Shown: piece after piece, positions 55,581-62,916 of the stretch
Layout: the number at the start of each line of letters is the position of its first letter
Position numbering within the stretch: the stretch's first letter is position 1
NCBI RefSeq assembly: GCF_019334725.1
Contig: NZ_CP079818.1
Location: 62,001 to 126,000 of the forward strand
Length of the DNA: 64,000 nucleotides
From: Neisseria perflava
GTDB lineage: Bacteria; Pseudomonadota; Gammaproteobacteria; Burkholderiales; Neisseriaceae
Direction: 5' to 3'
Notes under the pieces: model-generated
Told to the model about the DNA's origin: nothing
Database searches by the model: none
What the model saw: only the letters and a program-made list of their open reading frames with translations
Made by a program: the position numbers and the translations under genes

Positions 55581-56207
55581 CTATTTTTCAGACGGCCTGA
55601 AGATGAGCATATACACCAGCAAGGCAGTCAGCGTGCCGTTTGTCCAGCCTGCCCAAACGTCGGTGGGATAATGCACGCCCAAATAAATGCGTGAAAACCC
55701 GGTCAGCAGGGCAAAGGAAATACCGCCTATCCAAGCGGCGCGGCGGTAGCGCGTGCGGCGGCAAAGCAATATCAGCATGACGGCAATGGCGGCGGAAAAC
55801 GTACTGTGGCCGCTGGGAAAGGAAAAATTGCTCTCTTCAATCAGGCGCGGCCAAAGCAGCGGACGTTCGCGGGCAAACCAAACCTTCACAATCAGCATGT
55901 TCAAAGTCGGCATCAATGCCGCCAACACGCAAAACAGTGCTTCGCGCTTCTTATCGGCAAAATACAGGGCTGCGGCGACTGCGCCGATCAGCGGCACGGC
56001 AATCTCGGTTTTGCCCAGATAGTGCAACACGGTGGCAATCGGGTCAAACCATGTGCCCGCATGGGCATGGACGGCGTGCATCAGCGGCGGTTCAAAAGCG
56101 AAGCCGCCATATTGCGCCAGCCAAATGCCGATGATGAGGGTCGGCGGCAAAAACAGCAAAGAGGCAAAAATCAGTGCGCGTCTGGATTGGGCCGGGGATA
56201 AGTGCAT
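55581..56207 (-). CDS. PAP2-family membrane phosphatase
   Basis: 208 residues from the ATG at 56205-56207, which abuts the upstream CinA-like stop by 1 bp. Six or so helices. PAP2 motifs: KVWFARERP, FPSGHSTFSAAIAV (SGH) and RIYLGVHYPTDVWAG. Family role: dephosphorylation of lipids such as undecaprenyl pyrophosphate or phosphatidic acid. Likely one operon with the CinA-like gene and yheT. Confidence 0.85.
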   Translation of the reverse strand: MHLSPAQSRRALIFASLLFLPPTLIIGIWLAQYGGFAFEPPLMHAVHAHAGTWFDPIATVLHYLGKTEIAVPLIGAVAAALYFADKKREALFCVLAALMPTLNMLIVKVWFARERPLLWPRLIEESNFSFPSGHSTFSAAIAVMLILLCRRTRYRRAAWIGGISFALLTGFSRIYLGVHYPTDVWAGWTNGTLTALLVYMLIFRPSEK

Positions 56208-57019
56208 TATTCCACCGTTTCTTTCAAAGTCGCGCCAATCGCCTGCAAACCCTGCAACGCATCTTCCCACGCCGTATCCAACAAGCGGCAGGCCTCACCT
56301 TCCGCTTTGATGCCGAACTCGATATGCGGCGGAGTGTAACGGCCGTCTGAATCGGTACGGCCCACGGTGGGCAGGCTGTAAGAACGGACACCGGCGTAGG
56401 TACGCTCAAGATGTTCCATAATCGGCGTAATGCGCGACTCGGGTTGGTCGAACACATACACGCTGCGGCTGCCGCGTTCAGTTTGGTTGAAACGGTTGGC
56501 GTAATAAGTTTCCAATACCCATTCCGCCATCGGGTGCGCCATCACGGGGAAACCGGGGAAGAAATAATGCTCGCGGATGGAAAATCCGGCGATATTATTA
56601 AACGGATTGGGCACAAGTTCCGCGCCTTCGGGAAAATCCGCCATTTTCAGGCGTTGGGCGTGTTCCGGCGAATCGAGCGGCTCGCCGCGTTTCAGGGTTA
56701 CGCCTTCGATAAACTTGGCGGCTTCAGGATGGCGGACAACGGGCAAATCCAAAGCAGCCGCTGCGGCTTGGCGCGTGTGGTCGTCAGGCGTAGAGCCGAT
56801 ACCGCCGGTAACGAAAGTCGGCAGGCCGTCTGAAAAACTGCGGCGCAGTTGTTTGACCAGCAATTCGGGTTCATCGGGCAGATATTGCACCTGATTGAGT
56901 TTCAGCCCGCGCGATTCCAATAAAGATTTGAAAAAGGCGAAATGCTTGTCTTGGCGGCTGCCGTGCAGGATTTCATCGCCGATGATGATGAGGTTGAACA
57001 AATGCTGTCGGTCTTTCAT
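56207..57019 (-). CDS. CinA N-terminal/MoaB-like domain protein
   Basis: 270 residues. NLIIIGDEILHGSRQDKHFAFFKSLLESRGLKLNQVQYLPDEPELL and FVTGGIGSTPDDHTRQAAAAALDLPV are the molybdopterin-binding fold of CinA and MoaB. The competence-damage C-terminal deamidase domain of CinA is absent. Last resident gene before the AT-rich patch at 57.0 kb. Confidence 0.8.
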   Translation of the reverse strand: MKDRQHLFNLIIIGDEILHGSRQDKHFAFFKSLLESRGLKLNQVQYLPDEPELLVKQLRRSFSDGLPTFVTGGIGSTPDDHTRQAAAAALDLPVVRHPEAAKFIEGVTLKRGEPLDSPEHAQRLKMADFPEGAELVPNPFNNIAGFSIREHYFFPGFPVMAHPMAEWVLETYYANRFNQTERGSRSVYVFDQPESRITPIMEHLERTYAGVRSYSLPTVGRTDSDGRYTPPHIEFGIKAEGEACRLLDTAWEDALQGLQAIGATLKETVE

Positions 57020-57045
57020 AATCTTTCCTTCTGCCTAAAGGCTAT

Positions 57046-57184
57046 TCATGATTTCCCATGATTACTGTTCCAATATTGCTTATTAGGTAAATCAAATGGG
57101 AAATACGTTGTTATTGTTGTTGCAAAAGATGGGCCGTATAAGGATAAAGTCATTGCAAGCTTTATACCAGATAATAATCAATTA
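57046..57184 (+). pseudogene. 3' tail of a lost ORF, possible polymorphic-toxin C terminus
   Basis: In the frame ending TAA at about 57202-57204, an open stretch of about 45 codons reads ...GKSNGKYVVIVVAKDGPYKDKVIASFIPDNNQLNLISGN, with no start and a stop upstream (TGA near 57058). Alternating hydrophobic strands before a short tail resemble the end of BECR-type nuclease toxins. The next ATG follows the stop directly, as immunity genes do. Toxin identity is inferred only. Confidence 0.45.
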
Positions 57185-57205
57185 AACCTAATTAGTGGTA
57201 ACTAA

Positions 57206-57667
57206 ATGAAAATAATAGATTTTTTAAAAAATTGTGGTACTGACCAGTTTTCTATATTGTGTTATGGTATTTTTTTAAAAGAAGACAGAAATCATGAAAA
57301 TATAAAGCAATGGGAATCTAGATCACGTTGCATTAAATCTGAAAAATATATTCTTGAAAATAATGAGTGGAAATATGATATTTTTTTAACAGAATCTTAT
57401 TTTTTATATTCCAAAAATATTGATTTATTTAATGTAATTAAAGATGAAATACTAAATATCAATCAGCTTAATCCAATAGCTATAATATGCATGTTTGATG
57501 GTGCTTTCTCAGATTTTAATTATCTGAAGAATATAGATATAATTCAACAAACTTATGCATTCTGGTCAAAAGATATTGGTTTGTATATTGCTGAAGATAC
57601 AGATACCCTACAATCAAATGAATGGAGTGAAAAAATTATATATCTATATAACCATATAGATATATAA
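57206..57667 (+). CDS. AT-rich unknown protein, possible immunity protein
   Basis: 153 residues, acidic and Ile/Asn/Tyr-rich, with AT-rich codons unlike its neighbours. No signal peptide or membrane helix. I recognise no family. It starts 2 bp after the stop of a toxin-like 3' tail, so it would be the immunity partner of a polymorphic toxin whose main part is missing. Horizontal origin is likely from base composition. Confidence 0.55.
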   Translation: MKIIDFLKNCGTDQFSILCYGIFLKEDRNHENIKQWESRSRCIKSEKYILENNEWKYDIFLTESYFLYSKNIDLFNVIKDEILNINQLNPIAIICMFDGAFSDFNYLKNIDIIQQTYAFWSKDIGLYIAEDTDTLQSNEWSEKIIYLYNHIDI

Positions 57668-57937
57668 CAAGCATAGCCAGCGTAGCCAGTCTGTCTGATA
57701 GCAAGCGTGGGTGCTCGCACTCACGCGTTCTCTTTTTCGCTGTTAATCCGCTTTCAGGCAGCCTTAAAACCACTTACACTTACCTTTTTTGTTTTACCCC
57801 CCCTCTAAACTATGCCCACCATCACAACCCTAAACATCATCTCCCCTAAACTCTACCCCAATGAACAATGGAACGAAAGCGAAGCACTCGGTGCCATCAC
57901 TTGGCTATGGTATAGGTGCAACGGATAGGAGAGGCTC
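57668..57937. other. Scar region between orphan cassette and membrane protein
   Basis: 270 bp. It contains an imperfect GC-rich inverted repeat (about 57705-57726), a DUS of the AGGCTGCCTGAA dialect (57753-57764, minus) and the truncated acyltransferase stub. Confidence 0.65.
57812..57928 (+). pseudogene. Truncated toxin-activating lysine acyltransferase (HlyC-like)
   Basis: 38 codons from ATG 57812 to TAG 57926-57928. The peptide reads ...KLYPNEQWNESEALGAITWLWYRCNG. The segment E-ALGAITWLW matches the start of HlyC-type acyltransferases (ExLGxxTWLW, then a histidine or serine-rich region), which here is lost after WLW. C7 lies directly before the ATG. Remnant only. Confidence 0.6.
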
Positions 57938-58324
57938 ATGTTTGTAATCGGCATTTTTGCGTTTTTCATGTTCATTATCAGCCTTTTTGTGTGTACGTTT
58001 GTGCTGATTGTTCAGTATTTGATTATTCGCCGTAAAATTCATCAAGACAAACGGGCAGTCAATTTTCGCGCCAAATATGCTACGCTTTCCACATTTTTTA
58101 TACAATGGGTTGTTCTGAACGCATTCAGCCTCTTGCCTGCAAACCGTATGATTTTTTCACTGGCAGTCTTTACGGATATTTTACTTGGTTTTTTGTGGTT
58201 GTTTTTTGTTGCAACCAATGCAGATGAAATGTGGCGTTTGACCGGGCAAAAAGGCTACTTGTTGTGGCCTTTGGCAGCTGCTTCGGTTTGGGCAGTATGC
58301 TTCATTGCATTCAGCGTCAGATAG
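57938..58324 (+). CDS. Four-helix membrane protein, unknown
   Basis: 128 residues. Helices at about 1-30, 50-72, 74-95 and 106-127, with a short basic loop (RRKIHQDKRAVNFRAK) after the first. Ribosome site AGGAGAGGCTC before the ATG. No family recognised. It follows the acyltransferase stub and ends before an AT-dialect DUS pair, so it may belong to the same acquired patch. Confidence 0.6.
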   Translation: MFVIGIFAFFMFIISLFVCTFVLIVQYLIIRRKIHQDKRAVNFRAKYATLSTFFIQWVVLNAFSLLPANRMIFSLAVFTDILLGFLWLFFVATNADEMWRLTGQKGYLLWPLAAASVWAVCFIAFSVR

Positions 58325-58346
58325 CACCATCAATAATTGCGGACAA

Positions 58347-58384
58347 ATGCCGTCTGAAAACCTGAATGCTTTTTCAGACGGCAT
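58347..58384 (+). terminator. ATGCCGTCTGAA-dialect DUS stem
   Basis: ATGCCGTCTGAAAA (58347-58360) with its complement (58371-58384), 14-bp stem. Both copies carry the meningococcal AT-dialect, unlike nearly all other stems in the window. Confidence 0.7.
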
Positions 58385-58392
58385 CAAAGTAG

Positions 58393-58418
58393 ATTATCTT
58401 ATCCATTTATAAGATAAT
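58393..58418. promoter_or_regulatory. Perfect 10-bp inverted repeat upstream of argG
   Basis: ATTATCTTAT (58393-58402), loop CCATTT, ATAAGATAAT (58409-58418), 33 bp before the argG start. It could be a regulator site. It does not match the ArgR box consensus that I recall. Confidence 0.45.
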
Positions 58419-58450
58419 GGTTTCAACTTTTCAAGTCTGGAGGAATCCCA

Positions 58451-59794
58451 ATGAGCCAAAACCATACCATTTTACAAAATCTCCCCGTCGGTCAAAAAGT
58501 CGGCATCGCCTTCTCCGGCGGTCTTGATACCTCTGCCGCGCTGTTGTGGATGAAACTCAAAGGCGCACTGCCTTACGCCTACACCGCCAACCTCGGCCAA
58601 CCTGACGAAGACGATTACAACGCTATTCCTAAAAAAGCGATGGAATACGGCGCAGAAAATGCCCGCCTGATTGACTGCCGCGCGCAGTTGGCACACGAGG
58701 GCATCGCCGCCATCCAATGCGGCGCATTCCACGTTTCCACCGGCGGCATCGCCTACTTCAACACCACGCCTCTGGGCCGCGCCGTTACCGGCACCATGCT
58801 CGTTTCCGCCATGAAGGAAGACGACGTCAATATTTGGGGCGACGGCAGCACCTACAAAGGTAACGACATCGAGCGTTTCTACCGCTACGGCCTCTTGACC
58901 AATCCCGCGCTGAAAATCTACAAACCTTGGCTCGACCAACAATTTATCGACGAACTCGGCGGCCGCCACGAAATGAGCGAATTTCTGATTGCCAACGGTT
59001 TCAACTACAAAATGTCGGTTGAAAAAGCCTACTCCACCGACTCCAATATGCTCGGCGCGACGCATGAAGCCAAAGACTTGGAATTCCTCAACAGCGGCAT
59101 CAAAATCGTCAAACCTATCATGGGCGTTGCCTTCTGGGACGAAAACGTCGAAGTCAAACCCGAAGAAGTCAGCGTACGCTTTGAAGAAGGCGTGCCCGTT
59201 GCACTGAACGGCAAAGAATACGCCGACCCCGTCGAACTCTTCCTCGAAGCCAACCGCATCGGCGGCCGTCACGGCTTGGGCATGAGCGACCAAATCGAAA
59301 ACCGCATCATCGAGGCTAAATCACGCGGCATCTACGAAGCCCCGGGCATGGCATTGTTCCACATCGCCTACGAGCGTTTGGTGACCGGCGTCCACAACGA
59401 AGACACCATCGAACAATACCGCATCAACGGCCTGCGCCTCGGCCGCCTGCTCTACCAAGGCCGCTGGTTTGACAGCCAAGCCCTTATGTTGCGCGAAACC
59501 GCCCAACGCTGGGTCGCCAAAGCCATCACCGGCGAAGTCACCCTCGAACTGCGTCGCGGCAACGACTACTCGATTCTGAACACCGAATCGCCTAACCTGA
59601 CCTACCAACCGGAACGCCTGAGTATGGAAAAAGTCGAAGACGCAGCGTTCACACCGCTCGACCGCATCGGACAACTGACTATGCGCAACCTCGACATCAC
59701 CGACACCCGCGCCAAACTGGGTATCTACTCGCAAAGCGGTTTGTTGTCGCTGGGCGAAGGTTCGGTATTGCCGCAGTTGAATAATAAGGAGTAG
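58451..59794 (+). CDS. argG: Argininosuccinate synthase ArgG
   Basis: 447 residues. P-loop-like PP-motif GIAFSGGLDTSAALLW (17-32), then STYKGNDIERFYRYGLL and the later GRHGLGMSDQIENRIIEAKSRGIYEAPGMALFHIAYERL. Joins citrulline and aspartate to argininosuccinate. Ribosome site CTGGAGGAATCCC. argA is elsewhere in the window. Confidence 0.95.
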   Translation: MSQNHTILQNLPVGQKVGIAFSGGLDTSAALLWMKLKGALPYAYTANLGQPDEDDYNAIPKKAMEYGAENARLIDCRAQLAHEGIAAIQCGAFHVSTGGIAYFNTTPLGRAVTGTMLVSAMKEDDVNIWGDGSTYKGNDIERFYRYGLLTNPALKIYKPWLDQQFIDELGGRHEMSEFLIANGFNYKMSVEKAYSTDSNMLGATHEAKDLEFLNSGIKIVKPIMGVAFWDENVEVKPEEVSVRFEEGVPVALNGKEYADPVELFLEANRIGGRHGLGMSDQIENRIIEAKSRGIYEAPGMALFHIAYERLVTGVHNEDTIEQYRINGLRLGRLLYQGRWFDSQALMLRETAQRWVAKAITGEVTLELRRGNDYSILNTESPNLTYQPERLSMEKVEDAAFTPLDRIGQLTMRNLDITDTRAKLGIYSQSGLLSLGEGSVLPQLNNKE

Positions 59795-59822
59795 AATCAG
59801 GGGGCTTTAAAGCCCCCTGATT
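59795..59822 (+). terminator. argG intrinsic terminator
   Basis: AATCAGGGGGCTTT (59795-59808) directly joined to its perfect complement (59809-59822), followed by TTT. GC-rich, does not use DUS. Confidence 0.88.
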
Positions 59823-59836
59823 TTTAAAGGAATAAA

Positions 59837-60052
59837 ATGAAAGAATATAAAGCCGTCATTTATCAAGAGAACCTGCTTTCCAGTTTGGTTTTCGGCAGCG
59901 CCAAAATCAATCCGGTCAAATTCAGCGATTTCCTCAACAGCCACGCTTCGCAAGGCTGGAAGGTCGTTACCATGGAAAAAGACCAGCGCCGCATGCTGCT
60001 GTTTTTCGTGCGTGAAGCCTACGTCGTCATTTTGGAAAAAGAACGTGTTTAA
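59837..60052 (+). CDS. DUF4177-family small protein
   Basis: 71 residues. KEYKAVIYQENLL... FSDFLNSHASQGWKVVTMEKDQRRMLLFFVREAYVVILEK is the DUF4177 layout, a small beta-rich fold with a conserved GW. AAAGGAATAAA precedes the ATG. It overlaps the next gene by 8 bp. Confidence 0.75.
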   Translation: MKEYKAVIYQENLLSSLVFGSAKINPVKFSDFLNSHASQGWKVVTMEKDQRRMLLFFVREAYVVILEKERV

Positions 60053-60260
60053 ACTCGGCGTTTATGCCTGTCTCGGATTATTCGTCAGCTGGGTGTTGCT
60101 CTTAATTCTGCAACTTTGGTTTTCCTTCGTCGATGCCGATTTGTTTCTCAAAATCACCCTGACCATGGCAGGTCTTTTCATTATCATTCTGGCCAGTTTA
60201 CTGGTGATCAGCCAGTATTTTTCCGAAAAGAAAATGAAAGACGACGGATTTATCAACTGA
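60045..60260 (+). CDS. Two-helix membrane protein
   Basis: 71 residues from a GTG (60045-60047), overlapping the DUF4177 stop by 8 bp; GGAAAAAGAAC is upstream. A longer frame from 60012 is less likely. Two helices (LGVYACLGLFVSWVLLLILQLWF and FLKITLTMAGLFIIILASLLVI). Unknown function; likely coupled to the DUF4177 gene. Confidence 0.65.
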   Translation: MFKLGVYACLGLFVSWVLLLILQLWFSFVDADLFLKITLTMAGLFIIILASLLVISQYFSEKKMKDDGFIN

Positions 60261-60328
60261 TACTACTTCGGGAATCACCATGTGTGCTTTATCCGAAACC
60301 TTAACGCAACATCCTTGTTTAATAGACG

Positions 60329-60360
60329 AGGCCGTCTGAAATTTAAGTTTCAGACGGCCT
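60329..60360 (+). terminator. DUS stem before DUF3290 gene
   Basis: AGGCCGTCTGAAA (60329-60341) with its complement (60348-60360), ending the DUF4177 unit. Confidence 0.65.
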
Positions 60361-60389
60361 TATTACCCTTCCCAAATTTATCAAATACC

Positions 60390-60839
60390 ATGAAATTCTT
60401 TTCTCACTTTTATCTTGAAAACCATATGTATTTCAACGACTACTTGAAATACGTCCTGATTTTCGCCGCCCTCGTCATCCTCCTGCTCGCCGTATCGCAA
60501 TACCTGCGCCACCGCATGGACACCAAATACCGCGACCTGAGCATTATTGCGCTGCTGTTGCTCATCCTCATCTGCGGCACGCAATATCTTTCATACAGCG
60601 AGCGTCAGAACTTCGCCGCCGACACCTCTCGCATGGTTGGCTTTCTCAATGCCTTGATTGAAAACCAAAAGGTTGAAAAACAAGACATCATCGTCAACAG
60701 CACGCGTCTGTCCAACGGCATGATTGTCGGCATCAAAAGCCAATATTACGAAGTCCATTTCAATCAAGACTTCTCCGCCTACACGCTGACGCCCATCAAT
60801 CTGGTCAACAACAATATCGAACTCATCGATAAAGAATAA
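60390..60839 (+). CDS. DUF3290-family membrane protein
   Basis: 149 residues from the ATG at 60390 (the longer frame has a poor head). MKFFSHFYLENHMYFNDYLKYVLIFAALVILLLAVSQYLRHR with two helices, then a small soluble domain ending NNIELIDKE, fits DUF3290. It is followed 12 bp later by a DUF421 gene. The two families are paired in many genomes, often called YetF-like, with an unknown shared function. Confidence 0.75.
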   Translation: MKFFSHFYLENHMYFNDYLKYVLIFAALVILLLAVSQYLRHRMDTKYRDLSIIALLLLILICGTQYLSYSERQNFAADTSRMVGFLNALIENQKVEKQDIIVNSTRLSNGMIVGIKSQYYEVHFNQDFSAYTLTPINLVNNNIELIDKE

Positions 60840-60851
60840 CAGGATACACAC

Positions 60852-61484
60852 ATGGAAACATACTCCCTGCTCGCCCTCAAACTGCTGATGGGTATTTTAG
60901 GTTTGATTTTGCAAATCAACCTCTTAGGTAAAGGCAACCTCGCGCCGACCTCCGCCATGGACCAAGTACAAAACTATGTACTCGGCGGCATCATCGGCGG
61001 CGTGATTTACAGCGACAGCGTCGGCCTGTTGCAATTTTTCCTCGTGCTGATTTTGTGGACGCTGTTGGTCTTGAGCCTGAAATTCATCAAAAACCACAAC
61101 CGCTGGGTCAAATCCGTAATTGACGGCAAATCCGTTTGGATCATCGTCAACGGAAAAGTCCAAGCAGAAGAATGTATGAAAAACGGCATCAGCGCACACG
61201 ACCTCATGTTCAAACTCCGCGCCGCCGGCATCTACGAAATCTCTGCCGTCAAACGTGCCGTGATGGAACAAAACGGCCAGCTCGCCGTCATTAAGTACGG
61301 CGACGAAAGCCTGCGCTATCCACTGATTACAGACGGCCAAGTTGACCCCGACATCCTCGAAATCATTAAGCGTGATGAAGAATGGCTGCAACAGGAACTC
61401 GACCGCCTCCACCTTGAAGCCTCGCAAGTCTATATCGGCGAATACATAGACGGAAAATTGGTGGCACACCGTTATCCTTCTTGA
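60852..61484 (+). CDS. DUF421/YetF-family membrane protein
   Basis: 210 residues. N-terminal three helices with AMDQVQNYVLGGIIGGVIYSDSVGLLQFFLVL, then a cytosolic domain SVIDGKSVWIIVNGKVQAEECMKNGISAHDLMFKLRAAGIYEISAVKRAVMEQNGQLAVIKY, which is the DUF421/YetF hallmark. Function uncertain, possibly stress response. Ribosome site AGGATACACAC. Confidence 0.85.
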   Translation: METYSLLALKLLMGILGLILQINLLGKGNLAPTSAMDQVQNYVLGGIIGGVIYSDSVGLLQFFLVLILWTLLVLSLKFIKNHNRWVKSVIDGKSVWIIVNGKVQAEECMKNGISAHDLMFKLRAAGIYEISAVKRAVMEQNGQLAVIKYGDESLRYPLITDGQVDPDILEIIKRDEEWLQQELDRLHLEASQVYIGEYIDGKLVAHRYPS

Positions 61485-61496
61485 TTTGAAAATAGC

Positions 61497-61528
61497 AGGC
61501 CGTCTGAAACCTTGATTTCAGACGGCCT
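61497..61528. terminator. DUS stem between DUF421 and DUF488 genes
   Basis: AGGCCGTCTGAAA (61497-61509) with TTTCAGACGGCCT (61516-61528), then TTTTTG on the plus strand. Convergent genes, both served. Confidence 0.75.
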
Positions 61529-61556
61529 TTTTGTATTCAGCCCAAACACTGATTTT

Positions 61557-61928
61557 TTAATCGCGATATTCAAACCTTGCACCCAAAAATTGAGCCAGCG
61601 CAGAGACGTGGGAATGTCGGGGATCTTTGACGGCGGTCAGCAACAGGATATTGCCGTGCTGTTTTTCCAAATCCAGCAGCCGCTTGATGGCGGCCTGCTC
61701 GGTATCGCCTTGCAGCTCTTCATGATAACGGCTGACAAAACTGTCAAAATTCTCAGTCGGATTTTCGTGATACCAGCGACGCAGGTTTGCACTGGGTGTA
61801 ATGTCTTTCAGCCAAAGCGCAGTGGCAAAAATCTCTTTGCGGACGCCTCGCGGATAGAGGCGGTCGATAAAGACGGCGGTCTGTTCGGGATTGGGCTGAT
61901 ACGCGTAAATGCGCTGTACGGTAAACAT
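61557..61928 (-). CDS. DUF488-family protein
   Basis: 123 residues. IDRLYPRGVRKEIFATALWLKDITPSANLRRWYHENPTENFDSFVSRYHEELQ is the DUF488 core with conserved R, W and HHNP-like positions. Function unknown. A DUS stem lies 24 bp upstream of its start. Confidence 0.82.
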   Translation of the reverse strand: MFTVQRIYAYQPNPEQTAVFIDRLYPRGVRKEIFATALWLKDITPSANLRRWYHENPTENFDSFVSRYHEELQGDTEQAAIKRLLDLEKQHGNILLLTAVKDPRHSHVSALAQFLGARFEYRD

Positions 61929-61951
61929 TTTTTCTCGTCTCCAATGGATTC

Positions 61952-61977
61952 AGGCCGTCTGAAAATTCAGACGGCCT
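61952..61977 (-). terminator. DUS stem after trpC
   Basis: AGGCCGTCTGAA (61952-61963) with TTCAGACGGCCT (61966-61977), two-base loop. It lies 16 bp past trpC. Confidence 0.65.
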
Positions 61978-61992
61978 GATGTTTTTTAGGGT

Positions 61993-62775
61993 TTAAAACA
62001 ATTTTTTGACTTCGGCTTCGATGTCGTCGGCACGCATAAAGGTTTCGCCGATCAGGAAAGTATGCACGCCGTGGCTACGCATGAAATCGACGTCTTCTTT
62101 GTTGCGGATACCACTTTCGGTAACAACGGTTTTGCCGTTTAATTCGGGCAAGAAGTCGAGGGTTTGTTGCAGGCTTACTTCAAACGTACGCAGGTTGCGG
62201 TTGTTGACGCCCCACAACGGCGTGGTCATGTTGCGGCATTTTTCCAGCTCGGACGCATCGTGCAACTCCAACAATACGGTCATGCCCAATTCGTGGGCAA
62301 CGGCTTCAAAACGCTCAAGCTGCCCGGCTTCCAGTGCGGCGGCAATCAGAAGAATCGCATCCGCACCCCACGCGCGCGCCTGATAGATTTGGTATTCGTC
62401 GATGATGAAATCTTTACGCAAGACCGGCAGCGCCACGGCCGCACGCGCCTGTTTCAAATATTCGGGCGAGCCTTGGAAGTAAGGTTCGTCCGTCAACACA
62501 GACAAACAGGCCGCGCCGGCTTTTTCATAGGCGGCGGCGATTTCGGCAGGATGAAAATCAGGGCGGATCAGGCCTTTGCTCGGGCTGGCTTTTTTGACTT
62601 CGGCAATAATGGCAGGCAGATTCTGCGCGTGTTTTTCACGGATCGAGCCGATAAAGCTGCGAACCGGCGCGGCTGCCTGCGCTTGGGCTTTGATGTCTTC
62701 CAAGGAAACGGCGGCTTTTTGGACGGCCACTTCTTCTGCTTTGGTGGCAAGGATTTTGTTGAGAATATCGGTCAT
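61993..62775 (-). CDS. trpC: Indole-3-glycerol phosphate synthase TrpC
   Basis: 260 residues. IIAEVKKASPSKGLIRPDFHPAEIAAAYEKAGAACLSVLTDEPYFQGSPEYL, VLRKDFIIDEYQIYQARAWGADAILLI, VNNRNLRTFEV and VTESGIRNKEDV are the TIM-barrel landmarks. Fourth step of tryptophan synthesis. Other trp genes are not adjacent, as usual in Neisseria. Confidence 0.95.
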   Translation of the reverse strand: MTDILNKILATKAEEVAVQKAAVSLEDIKAQAQAAAPVRSFIGSIREKHAQNLPAIIAEVKKASPSKGLIRPDFHPAEIAAAYEKAGAACLSVLTDEPYFQGSPEYLKQARAAVALPVLRKDFIIDEYQIYQARAWGADAILLIAAALEAGQLERFEAVAHELGMTVLLELHDASELEKCRNMTTPLWGVNNRNLRTFEVSLQQTLDFLPELNGKTVVTESGIRNKEDVDFMRSHGVHTFLIGETFMRADDIEAEVKKLF

Positions 62776-62877
62776 GGCGTTTTTCTACTGGGCTGATTTT
62801 CGGATTTGAATCGTGCAACATGCTGTTGCCGATTAGGTTTCAGACGGCCTGAATGCCGTTATTTTAATGGTTTGAAA

Positions 62878-62903
62878 AAAGGCGGGCAAGAATGCCCGCC
62901 TTT
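62878..62903 (-). terminator. mqo intrinsic terminator
   Basis: Minus strand: AAAGGCGGGCA and TGCCCGCCTTT form an 11-bp stem with a 4-base loop, followed by TTTTTTC. Located 13 bp past mqo. Confidence 0.9.
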
Positions 62904-62916
62904 GTGCTTGCTTCAA

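Noticed and set aside
57797..57803. C7 tract before the acyltransferase stub as a phase-variation switch
   Set aside because: The tract is short and the gene behind it is a remnant, so variation would have no effect.
57905..58105. 66-codon minus-strand ORF over the acyltransferase stub and membrane protein
   Set aside because: Shadow of the plus-strand membrane protein; no supporting signal.
58472..59293. 273-codon minus-strand ORF opposite argG
   Set aside because: Shadow of argG with no protein family features.
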